This document shows, piece by piece, positions 9,432-23,769 of a stretch of DNA of 64,000 nucleotides. Each line of letters starts with the position of its first letter. Within the stretch, counting starts at the first letter, position 1. The stretch is from contig WBMV01003358.1 of NCBI GenBank assembly GCA_013396655.1, positions 29,341 to 93,340 of the forward strand, written 5' to 3'. This DNA comes from Campylorhamphus procurvoides (lineage: Eukaryota > Chordata > Aves > Passeriformes > Dendrocolaptidae). The notes under the pieces were generated by a model. That model made no database searches, was not told the DNA's origin, and worked only from the letters and a program-made list of their open reading frames with translations. Both the position numbers and the translations under genes were made by a program.

Positions 9432-12400
9432 ATATTTTGGAAACCAGAGATCTCAACTATATAGGAGCATTATTTTCCATCCAACAGTGTGGCGCTGAGC
9501 AATTAAAAAAACCTATGTTCCCTAAGGTAGCATTGACCTTCACACTGTGATACAGTAAGCAGAATATGAACAAATATTAAACAGATTCAGATGTTTGATT
9601 CAGATCCCAATTTGAACAACTTCCACTATTAGAGGTGCTTACATCTGGGTCTTGGGTCCAATCTGAGGTGAAGAGATGGTCCTTTGTGCATAAGCTTTGT
9701 TTTCCACAGCTGCTGGTTTGCAAATGGACTTTGGTTTGGGCCCATTTCCTTAACATGGACTTTGCATATGATTGTATATTCTGGCATACTGCTGCTCTGC
9801 AGTGCGCTTTTGTGTCCATTGGATCTTGAAAAACTCTTCTGGGTGGCTGCACAGCTCAGTTCTGTCCTTACCAAGCCAAGCTGCAGACACTGCTCTGGTC
9901 AGTGCTTCCCTTTGATATCTCAGGGGAGAAATGGGCTCAGCTCTTGCAGATCGAGTTTATAACAACTGCTGCAGCTCCGTGTTGTGGACCCCTCACTGGA
10001 GTCTCCAGACAGACAGAGAAGCCTTTGGAAGCACAGTGCCTTCAGCAGCCACGGGAACTGGTGTGGTGCAATGAGTAATGGTATGTAATGTATGTGCAAG
10101 GGGACTCTGGAAAATACCTAAGAACACCAGAGATAACAGCAGGAACTCTGCATTTATCTCTGAGATGGGAAGGATTGCTCATTCAGTTCGGTATCCAGTT
10201 CTAGCAGAGCCAACATCTGAGAAAGATATATGGAAGGTCTGACGGATAGCTCAGGGCAAAACTTGCCTTTCAGAAGGTTCTTTCTCCTCCTGGCTGTTTC
10301 ATTAGTTTGTGAGCTCAGGTAAAAATAATATATGTCTTTAACCTTTTCAAAAAGAGCTTTGGATGTTCTCATTATTTGTAGGAATGTCTAATTCCACTTT
10401 TATTGCTGTCCAATGCTTGAATACATCTCATAGCAGTAACCCACACAGCTTAATGCTATATCATATAAAAGGCATCTCTGTAAAATCTATTCCTTTTCAG
10501 TTTTACTGCTTATGCCTTTTCTTCTTCTGTAGAAGACTTCTTTGCATAAAACTTCTTTCAAAATCGATTTCTTAGAAAGATATCAGTTTCACACAAAGGT
10601 CCCGATTCTCTTTCTATAACTATGCAATTTGAAAGCACTACCTTTACATAAGAAATAGCACATGGTCTACAAAAATGTGCATTATGGATTTCTGTTACAG
10701 CTATAGGGAGAACAAAGCAAATACAGGGAGTTACAAGTCCATTTTAACTAATGCATATTCTGTTGACTTGGGAAGATCTTTGATTTTGTTTTCATTTTCT
10801 TTGATTTTGGATTTGTTCACTTGGACAATGTAGGCTAAGAGAAGGGGGTTTTATTTTTAATATAGTCAAAACTTATAGAGGCTTTGAGCTCGTCAGAGTT
10901 TTTTGAAAATAGCTGGGGAGCTGGGACTTCTTTACAGTAGCTATTGGGCATTACGCATTTGCACATGTGTTCCAGGCTATTGGTGCTGCCTTTGTCTTCT
11001 TGGGCTCCATGCTGATGTGTGTGAGTGTATTTACATAACCAGAAAAACTTGGCAGAACTGTCACAGAAGTACCTACTCAGTTTAGCAAGGCACTGGTTTC
11101 CATTTCTCCTCAGAGGAGTGGCTTTTCTCTGGTTTCTCACAAAAAATATTTCTCTAATTTACTGAGAAAGATTGTATTCTTCAAATTCCTCAGGAATCCT
11201 TCAAAATTACACTTCTGCCTGGTAGGAGTCATCTTCACAGGAGTTTCAGCAGCTGGTTGGCAAAGAGGCTGGTACACACATAGAAACCTACTCTTGTTTC
11301 CTGAACTCAACATTGACCATGGCAGATTCTGGAAGTGATCTGTACAGTCTGATGAACTTTTCAGAATGGAAGAAAATCTATTAATAAGTCTTGAAAGACT
11401 TTGTTAAAATGTTATATTAAGACTAATTTAGTTGGTAGCATGATAGTATCAGAAAGTGAAAATTTCCTTGAGGGAAGGACAAAAAAGGGGGCACAAGTCT
11501 AACACAGTAGATTGGAGTAATAGGGTATACTGGCAGATGCAGTTTCTAGCAGATTAAATACTATGGAAAATTGGGGCAATACTTCTAAAATTTTATGTGC
11601 TATTTTGAACTTGTGTGGTTAGTTTATACAGAATTAATATACTTCAGTGAAACTCATCTGATTTAGACCAGCTGGAGATGTGGTCCACCATATGTTGTTG
11701 AGGAAAAGCAAGAATGCATTTGAGGGAATCTGGTAAGAGGTTTCAGTTTATTTTTGTTGCAAGTGTGAGAAAATGTCTGTGCCTGAACAAACTGAGCAAG
11801 CTACCTTCATCTATGGCACATTATGTATTTAATGTGTGATGTTCACTGAATACAAACCTAAAATGATTGTGAAGGATTTCTGTTGAACTTAAAAGTTATC
11901 AGCAGGCTTTTCTGCTTACAGTATTTCTGAAGCATTTTGAACTGTATCCTGTCTGTACAAGTGCAATTGACTGATAGATAAAATTATGCTGGAACAATGT
12001 GAAATGAGAAAAAAGCCACACCAATCCTGTAAAAACCCAGAAGTTTAGTGTAGCAGTTGAATTAATGTGAATTTGGTTCACTGAGTTTAAGCTAAAGGCC
12101 GGGTAGGGTTTTCTGCTGACAGGGTTTTGAAGGGCAGATTGGCAATATGGTGCATTTCCACCTCATGCTTCACTACTGTTAACCATTATGAATTCATATA
12201 TAGCCATAATGAAAACCATATGATTTCAAATCACTGTAATACTTAAATTTTGCCTTCATGAAGTGTATCACCTATTATTTCTTCTCTCAGTATTACACTA
12301 TATAGGAGTAATAGTACTTGCTCCAATACTAGGAAAGTACAGACAGGTCCCTCTTTGTCCTGGGCTATTTCTTTTCTATTCTTCAACAGCCTTCTTTTCC

Positions 12401-15400
12401 CATACCTCAGGAGCCCTACCTCTGCAACTGTTCCGTCGTACATTTCCATCTGTTCCGATGAGCATTGTTTCCCACTACAATATCCTTCAAAGTTCTTTCT
12501 CTTGATAGTTTGGTCTTCACCACTGAATGCCACTACTGCATCTCAGCTATTCAGCAAGCTACCATAGCAGGTGAATAGAAGGAGGAGTTGCAAGGAAAAG
12601 GATGGGTTTGTGCTATAATCTGTATATGGGACTGCAATGGATACTGACCCAGACAGGGCCAAAGAACATCACTCCTGTGCATCACACAAACCTCCAATTT
12701 TTTAGCGTGCCATGACAAACTTGAGAGTCCAATATAAAAACCAAGAAGTCATAAAAATGGCTTTAATAGATCTCAAGGACACAATAGGAAAAGGTATTTA
12801 AAAATGACAGAATTTATAGGTAACTGAATTTCTGACGTGAATGAATGAGTTGCTCAATAATGTGTTTTATGTCAAGATCAAAACTTTCAAGATTTATTTG
12901 TAAATCCTTGTTTCTTTATTTGTTTAATATAATACTACTACTCCTGGTAGCAATGCAAGGATTGCTTAAATAATTTAACCCCACTATATGAAATGAAATG
13001 TGGTTTATGATTTATTTTTCTGGCTGCCCTCTATAGCCAGCCTTGCCTAAATTCTGTAGAGCTGAAGGCACTGGATACTGGCATGAGGCCATGGAACATT
13101 AGTTAATGTTAGCACAGAAATACAGGAGTTATTATTCTAAGTCTTGGAGATCTTGGAGAAAAAGAAAAGTAGCTGAAAAGAAAAGCTGAAATAACCACTG
13201 CAATAACTTGATAAGCGTAATGTGAAATAAATCTGTGGATTGGCCTCAATAACATCAGGAAGGGATGCTCTGTGTGTCTGGTCACACACATAACTATGAT
13301 TAGTCATTATGTGTCTGTGTGTAAATGAAGGTATTCTTGTGAAGAGTTGCTAAGTTGAAACTGATTGTGTGGGTCTTCCTAGCACAGCTCACCTGATCAG
13401 CCATGAAAATAACAGGGAAAAACCTCCTATACTTTCCCTAACCTCACATCTTCTTCTGGTAATTCAAAAAGGGTTGTTAATAGGGGTCTCTTATAATAAT
13501 TGTCTTTTCCTGATATTTCCTGGAATGTTCCTCACTCTTGTTAGACTTTAGCTCTTGTCAAAACCATTACCATCTCTTTTTTCCTATCACAGGAAGAAGT
13601 GCAGTTCCACCACCTTTATTCCCTGGAATTATTTAAAAACAGGCTGCATCTGAAAACATCTGGCTGTGTTTTTGTATGCTGTTTATCAAACTTGCATACT
13701 ATTAGGCAAATACAGAATTATGATTAAGCTATACCAAAAAATAAACAAAATAAACATACAGTTAAAAGGCAAAACAGAAACAAGGGAAACTCATAATTTT
13801 TCCTTGAAAAGTCATTACGTACAAGTATGTTTGCTTTTATATGCATGCCCTTGTGCTCCATATAGGTTTGATTTAGGGAAAGAAGAGAGGGAGAATGAAC
13901 AACATCGGCCCTCTTTCACCTCTGCTGCTTGGATGATCTCAGTTTCTGTGGTTGAATAATTCCTAATTTGTACACAGCAGATGGAGGCTCTGGGGTTCTC
14001 TGGTTTATCAGTTTCCAGGAACTGGCTTTAGAAACATTTTTTAAAAGTTCAAAAGGCAATGTTTTGGAACTATCTCTGTGATACATTATATTCTAAAGGA
14101 GATAATAATTTCAATGTCCCGTGAGGGTTTGGCGTCCAATTCTGTTCTACTCTGGATGAACTACATTGTAGGCAGGCAAAAAAGGAAGGTGTCAGTATTT
14201 AGTCCTACTCCTATTTAAAGAAATGATTTCCAGGGGATCAAAATTATTTTCATGCTCTATTGCAGACAAGTTAAAAGATAACCCTCTCCTGTTGAGTTTG
14301 TATGATTTGGACACAGTTACTCATAAATGCTGCTGTCACTGAAAGTGTTGTGCCGTGAACACACTATGGGCTCGTAGGTGTTTACATACTCTCAGAGCAG
14401 TACAGAGTCTAACCTGCTTCTTGGTTATGACAGCTGATTCCAATTCTTGCAGTGTGTTCATTGTTTTCAATGAACAGTACATTGCATTAACTAGGTACCT
14501 TCTATCTCCACATTGCCGAGGACCTGCCGAACAGTGTGAGACACAAACACTGGTCAGACTTTCTATCGTGAGTTGTTATTTTTCACCAGTTGCTCTGAAC
14601 TTCCCTGAGAGTAGATGCAGATATAGCCATAGATGAATTCTGGCCATTTTTGAGACGATTTCACTTTTCATTGTCTTTTCCTTTTTACATTGCAGATTTT
14701 ATTAAATGAAGTCATGATGAATGCACAGATTGTAAAATATTTGTTAGCTAAAGGTCTATCAAGTCTTGACCTCAAGGATTTTTTGTTGTTGTTGTTGTTT
14801 GGTTTGTTTTTCTTTCTCTGTCACCTATATTTGCATCCATTACATTAAAGAATATTCCTGCTGTCCATTAAACTATGTCAGACCTGTAATTAAAGTGTGG
14901 TCTCTGCAGTTTACTTTCACTGAAATCAAGCCTAGAGCTAGACACAACTTCTCTCCAGCATCCTTCCAATTAGAGCATAAACAGCACATGTCATTGCTGG
15001 AGACTAAGCAGAGTCACAGTTCACACCCACACTCATCTCTTGGACAACCTTGCAGCTCTTACTGGGGAATGTATCCAAGTTTCTTATCACCACATGGAGA
15101 GCTGAAGGGAGAACAGGAAGGGAAGCATCTGTTTCTCTCCTTGTTAGAGCATTGGCTCTAGGGTTAGGCATGACAAGTGAGCTTAAGAGTTTAATAGCAC
15201 TTCCAAATGTTTAAAGTCCAAGTCTTACAGCTAATGGCCCATGCATGGCCCATTCTTTGCTGCCTATGGGAGAAGACAGGCTAGTATAAATGCTCTGTAA
15301 TTATCTGGGAAATGGGAAGAGGGGAAAGAAGTACCTAGAGAAAAGAGGTACTTTTTATCCTAATTAGTGTGTCGGTAGACTGCTAACTTTAGTATTGCCC

Positions 15401-17734
15401 TAGAAATGTTCAGAATGAAAAATTATTATTTCCCTGGGTCATGGCGTCATTTACTGATCACATCCAAGAGCCTGTTAACATAGACCTCATCACCTTTATC
15501 CAAGCAATACTTTTATCTTTGCTGTTTCCTTGAATTCCAGAAGGTGCAAAGTGCAAGTATGGACAAATATCCAAAATATTTACAGAGGGTATATGCAATA
15601 GGAAATCAACTACTAAATTTGAAAACTAAATACCAGATAACTAACCAGTGAAAAAGTAATAGTCAGAACTGGGGTATCCTAGTTGTAGATATTACCCGTA
15701 GAAGTCTTCAGCAATTAGATTAGTTGCAAAGATTATCTATCAGAAGGTTATGGCTCCATATATACTTAGATGTTCTTTTTATATCATCTGTTGAAGGATG
15801 AAGTCTATGTTTTTTATTTCATTCCTAATTTTTAAAATTCCAGACATTCCTTTATGATTCAGGGTGGGGTTTCATAAGTCTTACTCACAACCATGATCTG
15901 CAGATGGCCAGCTGGAGGCTAAACTGAGGCTATTTTAAGGCCCATCATTACATATTACCTCTTCCATCAATATTACTCTTTAAATATAAATAAATATACT
16001 AACTGAATAAATTAAAGTGCTACAGCAGGTTCTCTAAGGTGTTTGATGAAATACATTTAAATGTATGTGGGGGAGATCATCAGCATTGTTCTCAGGTCAG
16101 AAGATCATAGTCTTATGAGATGTGGAGCTCAAATATTGGGGGAAGAACTATGAGATGACTACCAGCCTATGTATGAAGTGTCAGGCAGCTCCATCATGTA
16201 GGCCTGTTGCTGCTACCACTGTAAGCAACTGATCTTGACTGTGACATTCCTAAGGAAGAGCTGGACTGCTTCATCATGCCTAATGGTTAATTTAGCCTCT
16301 GATTTTATAAAAATTTTATAATCACAGAACACTGAATAGAGCTACTTTAACCCCTCGCAAGTCAGCAAAGTGTGAAGCTCTGTGGCATATGGCATGTCCT
16401 GTCTTGGCTTCTTAATGCAGGCTTTCAACAGTTTTTGCATTCAAATTTGTTTTCTTTACAAGTATTAGGGTCCTCCTTTTTTTAGGTATCTTTTCAGTCA
16501 AGGACTTGGGCAGAATGACACTGTTCCTGTTTCTTTAAAATAATCTCAGGAAAACACAGATTTTACTTTAAATCTGTTCCTCATACAGCTTTATTTTTCT
16601 CTACATCACTGAATTCCAATGTGTTAATTGCCATTTTTTCTAATGAGAAACAACCTAATTTTTCTTAAAAGAATTCTGCTGACTGTCTGGCTTTAATTCA
16701 CAATCAGCTGAACAAAGGATGCATTCTTAATGATAATATTAATTATAATTTATTAGATGTATCAGTTTCCACTTTACATTTTTGTACAGTGAGAATATGA
16801 ATGCTTTTTTTTGTATTTGTTTTGCAGACCAGTCAAGCAATTGTTTCCAATCTACAGTATGTGGGCAATGAGCCCAACATTATTCATTGTACCTTTATTC
16901 CTATAGATTTTCATTCCTTTAACCTGACATGAGATCTAAGTGGCACATGTCCTCTGAAAGCAGCACAGCACAGAGACTCTTAGTCATACTTTTATATGCC
17001 TCTTATATTTTACATATACTTTCCTATCTACTCTGGAATATGGATCATATTTTCCAGGGTAACTTTTTAGCTACTCAGATACAGTCTAAAGATACAGTCT
17101 CCCTTAAATGGTATTCTGCACAAAAAGATCACTGTTTTTTTAGGGATACCTCCTATCACCAGTTCGATTCATCAAACATGAAAAGAATTTCCTATTAATA
17201 AAAATATAAAAATTCAAATATTCAAACATTTATTGCTTCAGTTGAAAGCACTTTGCATGTATTTATGTATATTTATGTCTAATATATATAAACATCTATG
17301 TTCTATACTATATGATAGATTTTATAAATTTATTTCCTGCAGTGATCATGGGTGAATATAAACCCTGTGGCCTTTTTTCCCTGGCCATGATTTCTGAAGA
17401 AATAGCCTTATTTAATTCTTTTGTGCTTGCTTTTCCTCTTGTTGCTATTTGGGGCTACACGGCTATTTTGTATGCTGTTGAGAGCTTCTGAGTTCTGAAG
17501 AGATGTCTAGCTCGTGCTTAAATATGCTGGCTCCAGCCCTAGTACTGCCTTTAGACACCAACAAAAGCCAAATGTATTTTTAGGAGTTTAGTGATACTAT
17601 TACATATTTATTTATTCTAGCTTGCTATTTACTCCCTCATATAATTCTCGTATTTCTTTAGCAGGGCAAGGTGGATACTTTAAGCCCCCTGCTTTATTTC
17701 TATATCTTCTGCTTTTTTCTGGCACATATATGCA
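9432..17734. other. Long non-coding stretch without recognised genes
   Basis: Over 8 kb of AT-rich, CpG-poor DNA. I found no CR1, LTR, RNA gene or convincing exon. Open frames of up to 131 codons (14766-15161, plus strand) show no family features; that one begins with a cysteine run coded by a TTG/TTGT simple repeat. A perfect palindrome at 16051-16066 is listed separately. The sequence is compatible with intron or intergenic DNA. Confidence 0.5.
16051..16066. repeat. Perfect 16-bp palindrome
   Basis: ATACATTTAAATGTAT is identical to its own reverse complement. It is AT-rich and likely fortuitous, but it could bind a homodimeric homeodomain or POU-type factor. That function is inference only. 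Confidence 0.85.
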
Positions 17735-17748
17735 TACATACCTATACC

Positions 17749-17796
<48 letters not shown>

Positions 17797-17860
17797 TATC
17801 TATACATATACATAGATACATACACATATGTATGTGTATATGTGTATATATGTATGTTGT
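17735..17860 (+). repeat. (CA)n microsatellite with TATG/TACA flanks
   Basis: An uninterrupted AC/CA run spans 17752-17794 (about 21 dinucleotides). It is preceded by TACATACCTATACC-type repeats and followed by about 60 bp of alternating purine-pyrimidine TATAC, TATG and GTATAT units. The array is long enough to be polymorphic. Alternating purine-pyrimidine sequence of this length can form Z-DNA under supercoiling. The ORFs reading through it (TH and CV repeats) are artefacts. Confidence 0.97.
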
Positions 17861-18139
17861 GGTGTTTTTTGGTTTCCATTTTTTTTCTTCTGTTTCTGCT
17901 ATCATCTTCTTTGTCATCCATGTTACTCTCATCATGATAACACTCTCAAATTTTTGCAAGCAGTGTAATCTGTTGTTATTATTCCTTCTGTTTTTGCAGA
18001 AGCTGGTTTCTGCTATTTGTCACAGCATGTAAAACTATTGTGTTTTTCTGGACTCTAATTTTGAGCTCTTTGTACTTTGCTGTCTCAAGTCTCTTTTCTT
18101 TTAGCATGCTGGATTATTTATCATGTGCCCCGCAGTCCA

Positions 18140-18493
18140 GCATAAAACACCTCATCAATGCCTCTAAGTATCTGAAGGGAGGGTGTCATGAGGACAGATC
18201 CAGGCTCTCCTCAGTGGTGCCAAGAAATATTTCAAGAGGCAATGAGCAGAAAGTGATGCACAGGAGGTTCCACTTGAACATGAGGAAGACTTTACTGTGC
18301 GGGTGACCAAGCAATGGAACAGATTGCCAGAGAGGTTGTGAAATCTCCCTTACTGGAGCCATTCAAGAACCATCTGGACACAATCCTGTTCAATGTGCTC
18401 TAGGATGGTGCTCCTTGAACAGGGACGTTGGACCAGATGCTCCACTGAGGTCCTTTCCAACTTTACCCATTCTGTCATTCTGTGATTCTGTGT
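18140..18493 (+). mobile_element. CR1 LINE 3' end, distinct subfamily, plus strand
   Basis: About 350 bp of CR1 3' sequence. Recognisable words are CTCATCAATGCCTCTAAGTA, CTGAAGGGAGGGTGTCATGA, CACAGGAGGTTCCACTTGAA and GGACCAGATGCTCCACTGAG, followed by GTCCTTTCCAAC and a TTCTGTGATTCTGTG tail. It differs from the 2.3 kb copy in the segment before the tail, showing that more than one CR1 subfamily has been active in this lineage. It is 5'-truncated, and an open frame overlapping its start (18040-18306) is incidental. Confidence 0.9.
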
Positions 18494-20412
18494 TTCCTTT
18501 AGGTTGGCATCTCTAATTTGCTGCCTGGTTGGCAGGTAGAGGCTTTCCTTTCCCCATTATTATCTGCATAGATAGCAAGAGTACAGGTTGGACAGTAAGA
18601 CATTTGTTCAGCAATCAGTTTTACTGAGAGAATTTGTATTTTTTAGTTTTACCTCTAGAGACATAGGCTATTTCCAAATCCCAAAGATCCTGGCAGAGGC
18701 TGGCTACACTCAGATCTGCCTTTTGACTGTCACTCTGACCCCACGACAAAAGAACATCCAAGTCTCACAGTGGTGCAGGTCAGCTGGCTTTAGCAGGACT
18801 ATCTTACAGGTACAATTTCCCTAAATACACCAGCAAAACATCAAACACAACATGTCTCTGGTTGTTGTACTGATTATGGAGTCTTTCCATAAGTCCAATT
18901 TAGGCTTTTTTCACTCTTTCAGGTATTTGCATGCAATAGGGTATGTGAAGCCTTTCTGGAACTGACTCTGAAGGAGCTTGGCTCTTCCTTCCTCCTGACC
19001 TCCTTTTTACTTTTGCAGCTATGATGATTGAATCAGTCTGCAGGTGGTAATACAGGCATAGGGTTTTCTTGCATTGCTGCCAGAGGATGTTTTCAAGAGA
19101 AGAACCAATCATACCATCCTTTAGGAGTTTTATTCTTGCTCTCCTTTTCATTTCTTTATTTATGTTCAAATATCACAGCATAAAAGAGTGCCATATGTCA
19201 GAACTTGCTTGGTTACTTGCCAGCATTCAGGCAACAGATTAGGATAAAATACAGAGAAATAAGCCTCTTTCTTAGAAGGTTAGAATAAATCTGTCCTGCA
19301 CTGTTGTGTCCTGTCATGTGTAACCTGTCTGTTACACACCTCTTAGTGGGTTCAGGAGATTAGTGCTCTAAAATGGTTGTACCCAGAAATGAAATTGTGA
19401 TGATGTTCTCTTGGCTACAAACTGTGACTAAAAATTCTTCAGAGTTTTCCCTCAATTAATGGAAATAAAGTGATACCAAAACAGAAGGAAAAAAAAAATT
19501 CTTCAGGTCACATGCTCACCATCACAAGGGGAAGGATTCAGGGACCCCAAGAAAGCCTTACAAGTTTTGTAATCTTTTACCTGACCCTTCAACTGGAGGC
19601 AGTTAGCTGCTAGGATGGGTGGCTATAAAACCAGGAAGAAAATAGTGAAAAAAACAAATAAAAATTATCCAACCTTTTCTCCCAAGAGGACTTTCAGGTG
19701 TTCTGGAGTGCTCTGTATAACCTCTAATAGCACATGAAAGTATGTCAAAGCCAATGAAGTTTTATTGTTTAGGCTAAACCCCAGATTTTTGAATTAAAAC
19801 CTGTGCATTCAGTGACTGTTTCCTTCTGCACCTGCTACAGCTTCTGGCATGATGCTGAGGTGGGCAGAAAGAGGCAGCATTTTCTTGAGCTGCCACAACC
19901 TAAACCTGTTCAGTTGAGCTGTTTGAGCACTTAGTCTTCTCTCTCTTCTCTGCATTCGTATTTCCTGTGGTAGTTACACATGAACTTTGGCCCTACTTCT
20001 CCCTGCTCCTCCTTCCCCATCCCTCCCTGTAGGACAGAGGGACAGAGCCAGAAGTGCTGCTGAAGTCATGTGAGAGTTTTCCATATGTAGATGAGGAGAA
20101 ACAGACTAGGAAAAAAATCTTCTTACCTAAATATTAAAGGTAAGAGGTTTTCAAGATGTGGCCATGGGTAAAGTTAAGGCAATCTCAGAGAATCGGAGTT
20201 TGGGGATGGTAAGAAAAGATAGTGTGATATATATATTCTGTCTAACTTGAGTTACAAATGTGCTTGCATTTTATCATTTAGCAAAGCATTCATAAGTGCC
20301 TATATTGAGTATTTATTGATGTAGAGACATAGATAATGTTGAAAAACATCCAGATCTCATTCCTCTGACACAGCTGCCAAACAGGATGTGTCCCTGAAAG
20401 CCTGTAAGAACA

Positions 20413-20416
<4 letters not shown>
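18494..20416. other. Non-coding stretch
   Basis: No gene or repeat family recognised. Open frames are 60-90 codons and random in character. Confidence 0.5.

Positions 20417-20452
<36 letters not shown>
20417..20452 (+). repeat. (TC)18 microsatellite
   Basis: A perfect 36-bp TC run, read as (GA)n on the other strand. This homopurine-homopyrimidine mirror repeat is capable of triplex (H-DNA) formation. A minus-strand ORF through it codes an artefactual arginine-glutamate repeat. Confidence 0.97.
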
Positions 20453-20455
<3 letters not shown>

Positions 20456-23400
20456 GTGTCCCCTAAGGACTGTGTAGTTCTTTGCTCTGTTTGGTTTCTA
20501 CAAGGTAGATGAGCATCAGGTGTCTCTGGGGATACTGATGGCACACCAAGGGGTCAGTGTTCCATGTAACAGTGAATCTGTGCAGGTGCAGGTCTGTGCT
20601 GTGCTGCATGTACAGTGTCACCTTCAGGCCAGTGTCATGCTATGCATCCCCCTTGGCACTGGGAAAACTCAGCTAGGCCATGGTGATGGAAGAACCTGCA
20701 AGGCAGCTCCAGTTTGGCACCAGCATGTCATTGCCTTTATCTAAAAGTGCACCAACAAGTTCTCCTGCAGACATCTTTTTTTGACAGTAGAAACTATGAG
20801 AAAAGATGTATTCCTGTGAGTGAACCCTATAATACCTTGAGTGACCCAAATGAAGCAAATTCTCCACAGTCAGAGCCTGCATGGCATGCTGTGTGAAGGC
20901 TGTTTGATCCTGCACAGCTCCAGGTTCCCAGTGTCTAAAGGGACATGAGATTATCTATACCATATTTCCTTTCTTTATACTTCATTCTAATAAAAAAATA
21001 TTTAAAATGATACTTTACAGAGTTCGAGTGACTTTCTTACCAGGATAATAGTGGACCAGCACATCCTGGGGTAAAACCAGTGCTCCTTAGGAACAAAAAA
21101 AACGGCAGGCGCCTCAAAACAATGGACTATGTCTGAGGAATAAAGGTTAATCCAATTTTGCAACAGGCTTAGCAATAGCACATTAATTGTATAATAATAT
21201 TGCTTTGATAATAAGTTATAGAGGTGGTATTAACCCTTTGATTTTCAGTGCTTTCTGTCACCATAATAGTTTTATGATGTGTTACATTATTTTTTTTCCA
21301 TCAGGGAATGAATACTTTGTTCCTACTTTAGAGGCCAAGGAAACCCATCATGGAGACATTTGTTAATGTATCAAGAACCCACTGAAGTATTTAAATTTTT
21401 TTTCCAGATTGGCTCTTATTAAATGAAAAGCACATTTTCATTTTCCCTTTGAAAGAAACCATTTTGTTCTGATTCAGACAGAGCACTAGAAGACAGAGTC
21501 CATAATCTGTTATAACCAGAAATGCTAAAACTGTTTAATCAATTGTCTGACTTTTGCTATAAAGTTCAGATAAGGTGGATAATCTTCTGTTCAGGAAAAA
21601 ACAGTCTGGGGATTGTTTGCCTGGCTCATTTCTGTGCCTCCTTAGTTGCAAGACATCACAGCTTTGTCACAGTTTCTCTCCCACTAGCACGCTCTGCTTA
21701 CAAAAGGCACTCATCAGTTTGCTGTTAATTGTGACTTCCAGGGCATTTATGCTTAAATAACAAAATCACTGGGAGAGTTAGGGAAAGAAATTCAGCAGCT
21801 TGTTTCCACAGCTGTGATTCAAAATGCGACAGACATTCATACCCAATGAATGAAGCTGTCGCAGGCTAACACTCTCTTTGTATCCTGTCTGCTTTCTATC
21901 ACCTCACTAGTTTTTTGGGTTTGCAGTCACAGGTCAGCTGTGTCACTCGCCCATTTGTACACCTGTGGAAGGAAACACTTGGTGAATTTTCTCAACAGCA
22001 TGAGAATTTGTCTTGTGTTAGGCAAGTTGTATAATGCTTTTGAAAGTCTCAGTTTTATTCTGCTCATTTTATTTCTTGTATTTCCTCTTTGTCGGGATTA
22101 TTCCTCTGTGGGTAGCTACTGGATATTTTTCTTTATAGATCTCATCACATAGAATACGTGAGGGTTTTTTTTTTATTTTGAAAGTATCCACAACTGGTCT
22201 ATTGCTGCTCTGTATGTCTATGTTACGTTGTTTTTAAACATACTTTGGAAATGGACCTCTAAACCTGTCCTCTTATCTGTAAATAGCACTTAGGGATATG
22301 TTTATCTTAAGCACACGATTATTCCCATTGAAGCTGTGTATGTGCATAAGTGCTTTATTAGGTCAAGGTCCTTGTAGCAATACTAAAATTCCTTTGATAT
22401 TAGGACAAAAGATTGCTAATAAAAAATTGTGCTGAATTCTTAATATCTACCATCCCCTGAAAGATGGAAATAAGTTTCTCACTTTTGGCAATGTATTGCC
22501 AAGGAGATGTTAGGTAAGTTATTAATATTTTTGGAAGGTGGATATCAGGTTTAAAGTATTGGTGACAAGTGGGAGTGAAACCTTTAATAGTTCTTCCAGA
22601 TTTGTCATGCTATGAGTAATCTTTGCTTTCATGGAGTAAGAAAGATTTCCTTAGAAATTACAGTTTCTCAGAGGATGTTTTCCTTTGATCTTTTATAATT
22701 AGCTCTGTGCAAACAGCATATTTTGTCTGTTAACTTGGAAAGTTTTGTGATAAAGAGCACTCATCAGTGGACATCTGCTTACTGCTCCTGGTTTAGTGAG
22801 AGTGTGGATAAACCCACAAATAAAGGGAATGCAGTTGTCGTGCACAATGAGAAAAGACAGCAGTTGTGACAGAATGTTTTAATACTTAGGAAAGTCAGCA
22901 GTAGTAGAGAGGATCAGTTATGAGATATCTCTTACCTATCTTGAGCCATGTGAATTCATTTTTTCATACCTCACTCTGCATATTGCCCTATAACATCTTA
23001 CAAGAGGGCTGGCAATTACAAGTAGGAATTTCTGGTAATGCTATTTATGCCTTCTTGTTTTCAGTGATGAAATGTAGAAAACAGGTGATATGTCAGCATG
23101 CTGTGAGAAAGCAGCAGGGGGCTGGAGGTGCATGGGGCTCCTCCTGACTAAGCCCAGCAGATATTTCAAGGTCAAGCTGTGCAACCACATGGAGTTGAAC
23201 AGAAGGTTAACAGTGCCAGGGGTCATCCAGGAAACACCTGTCAGAGCAGGATGCTTTCTGTTCCTGGACTCTGTTTTGGGTTGAGGAGGAAAGAAGTGAT
23301 GAGGTAGCACTAGCTGCTGGGTCATGGCAGTGACAAGGCAAGCTGCTGGATGGAGCTGGGTGCCAGTGTGAAACAGTGTTCTGAAACACTGATGAGGAAC

Positions 23401-23769
23401 TAAACCTTCAGTGTATGGCTCTATAGACTCACAGTTGCATCAATAAATAGAGCTTTTCTGAGTATTTTGAAAAAATATGGACTACCAGTAACTGTGTTAT
23501 ATTAAAATCTTGCCTATTTTTAATATGTGACTAATTTGTACCACTTTGAACAAAATATGCTATAAACAGTTTTCAATTAGCTAAATATGAAAGCATGCTT
23601 GAGACAAATAAGATCTACTGAACTTTTGAGTTAAAAATTAAAGAATTTAAAAGGACAAAAAAGAGAAAAGGAAAAAGAAGGCACAAGAGGAAAAGATTAA
23701 ATTCAACTTTTATTCCAAATGTCTTTGTTAAAATGTTCTAATATTCTTTTAGTCCTTATTTTCTGGTGC
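20453..23769. other. Non-coding stretch
   Basis: No gene recognised. Several ORFs of 60-100 codons lie at 20.5-23.4 kb on both strands, with no domain features. The last part (23620-23700) is purine-rich (AAAAGAGAAAAGG type) directly before the long CR1 copy. Confidence 0.5.

Noticed and set aside
17612..18032. ORFs of 88-136 codons on both strands
   Set aside because: They read through the CA microsatellite and code TH or CV repeats; this is an artefact of the simple repeat.
20290..20544. Minus-strand ORF with an Arg-Glu repeat
   Set aside because: The repeat is the (TC)18 array read as GA; no real protein signal.
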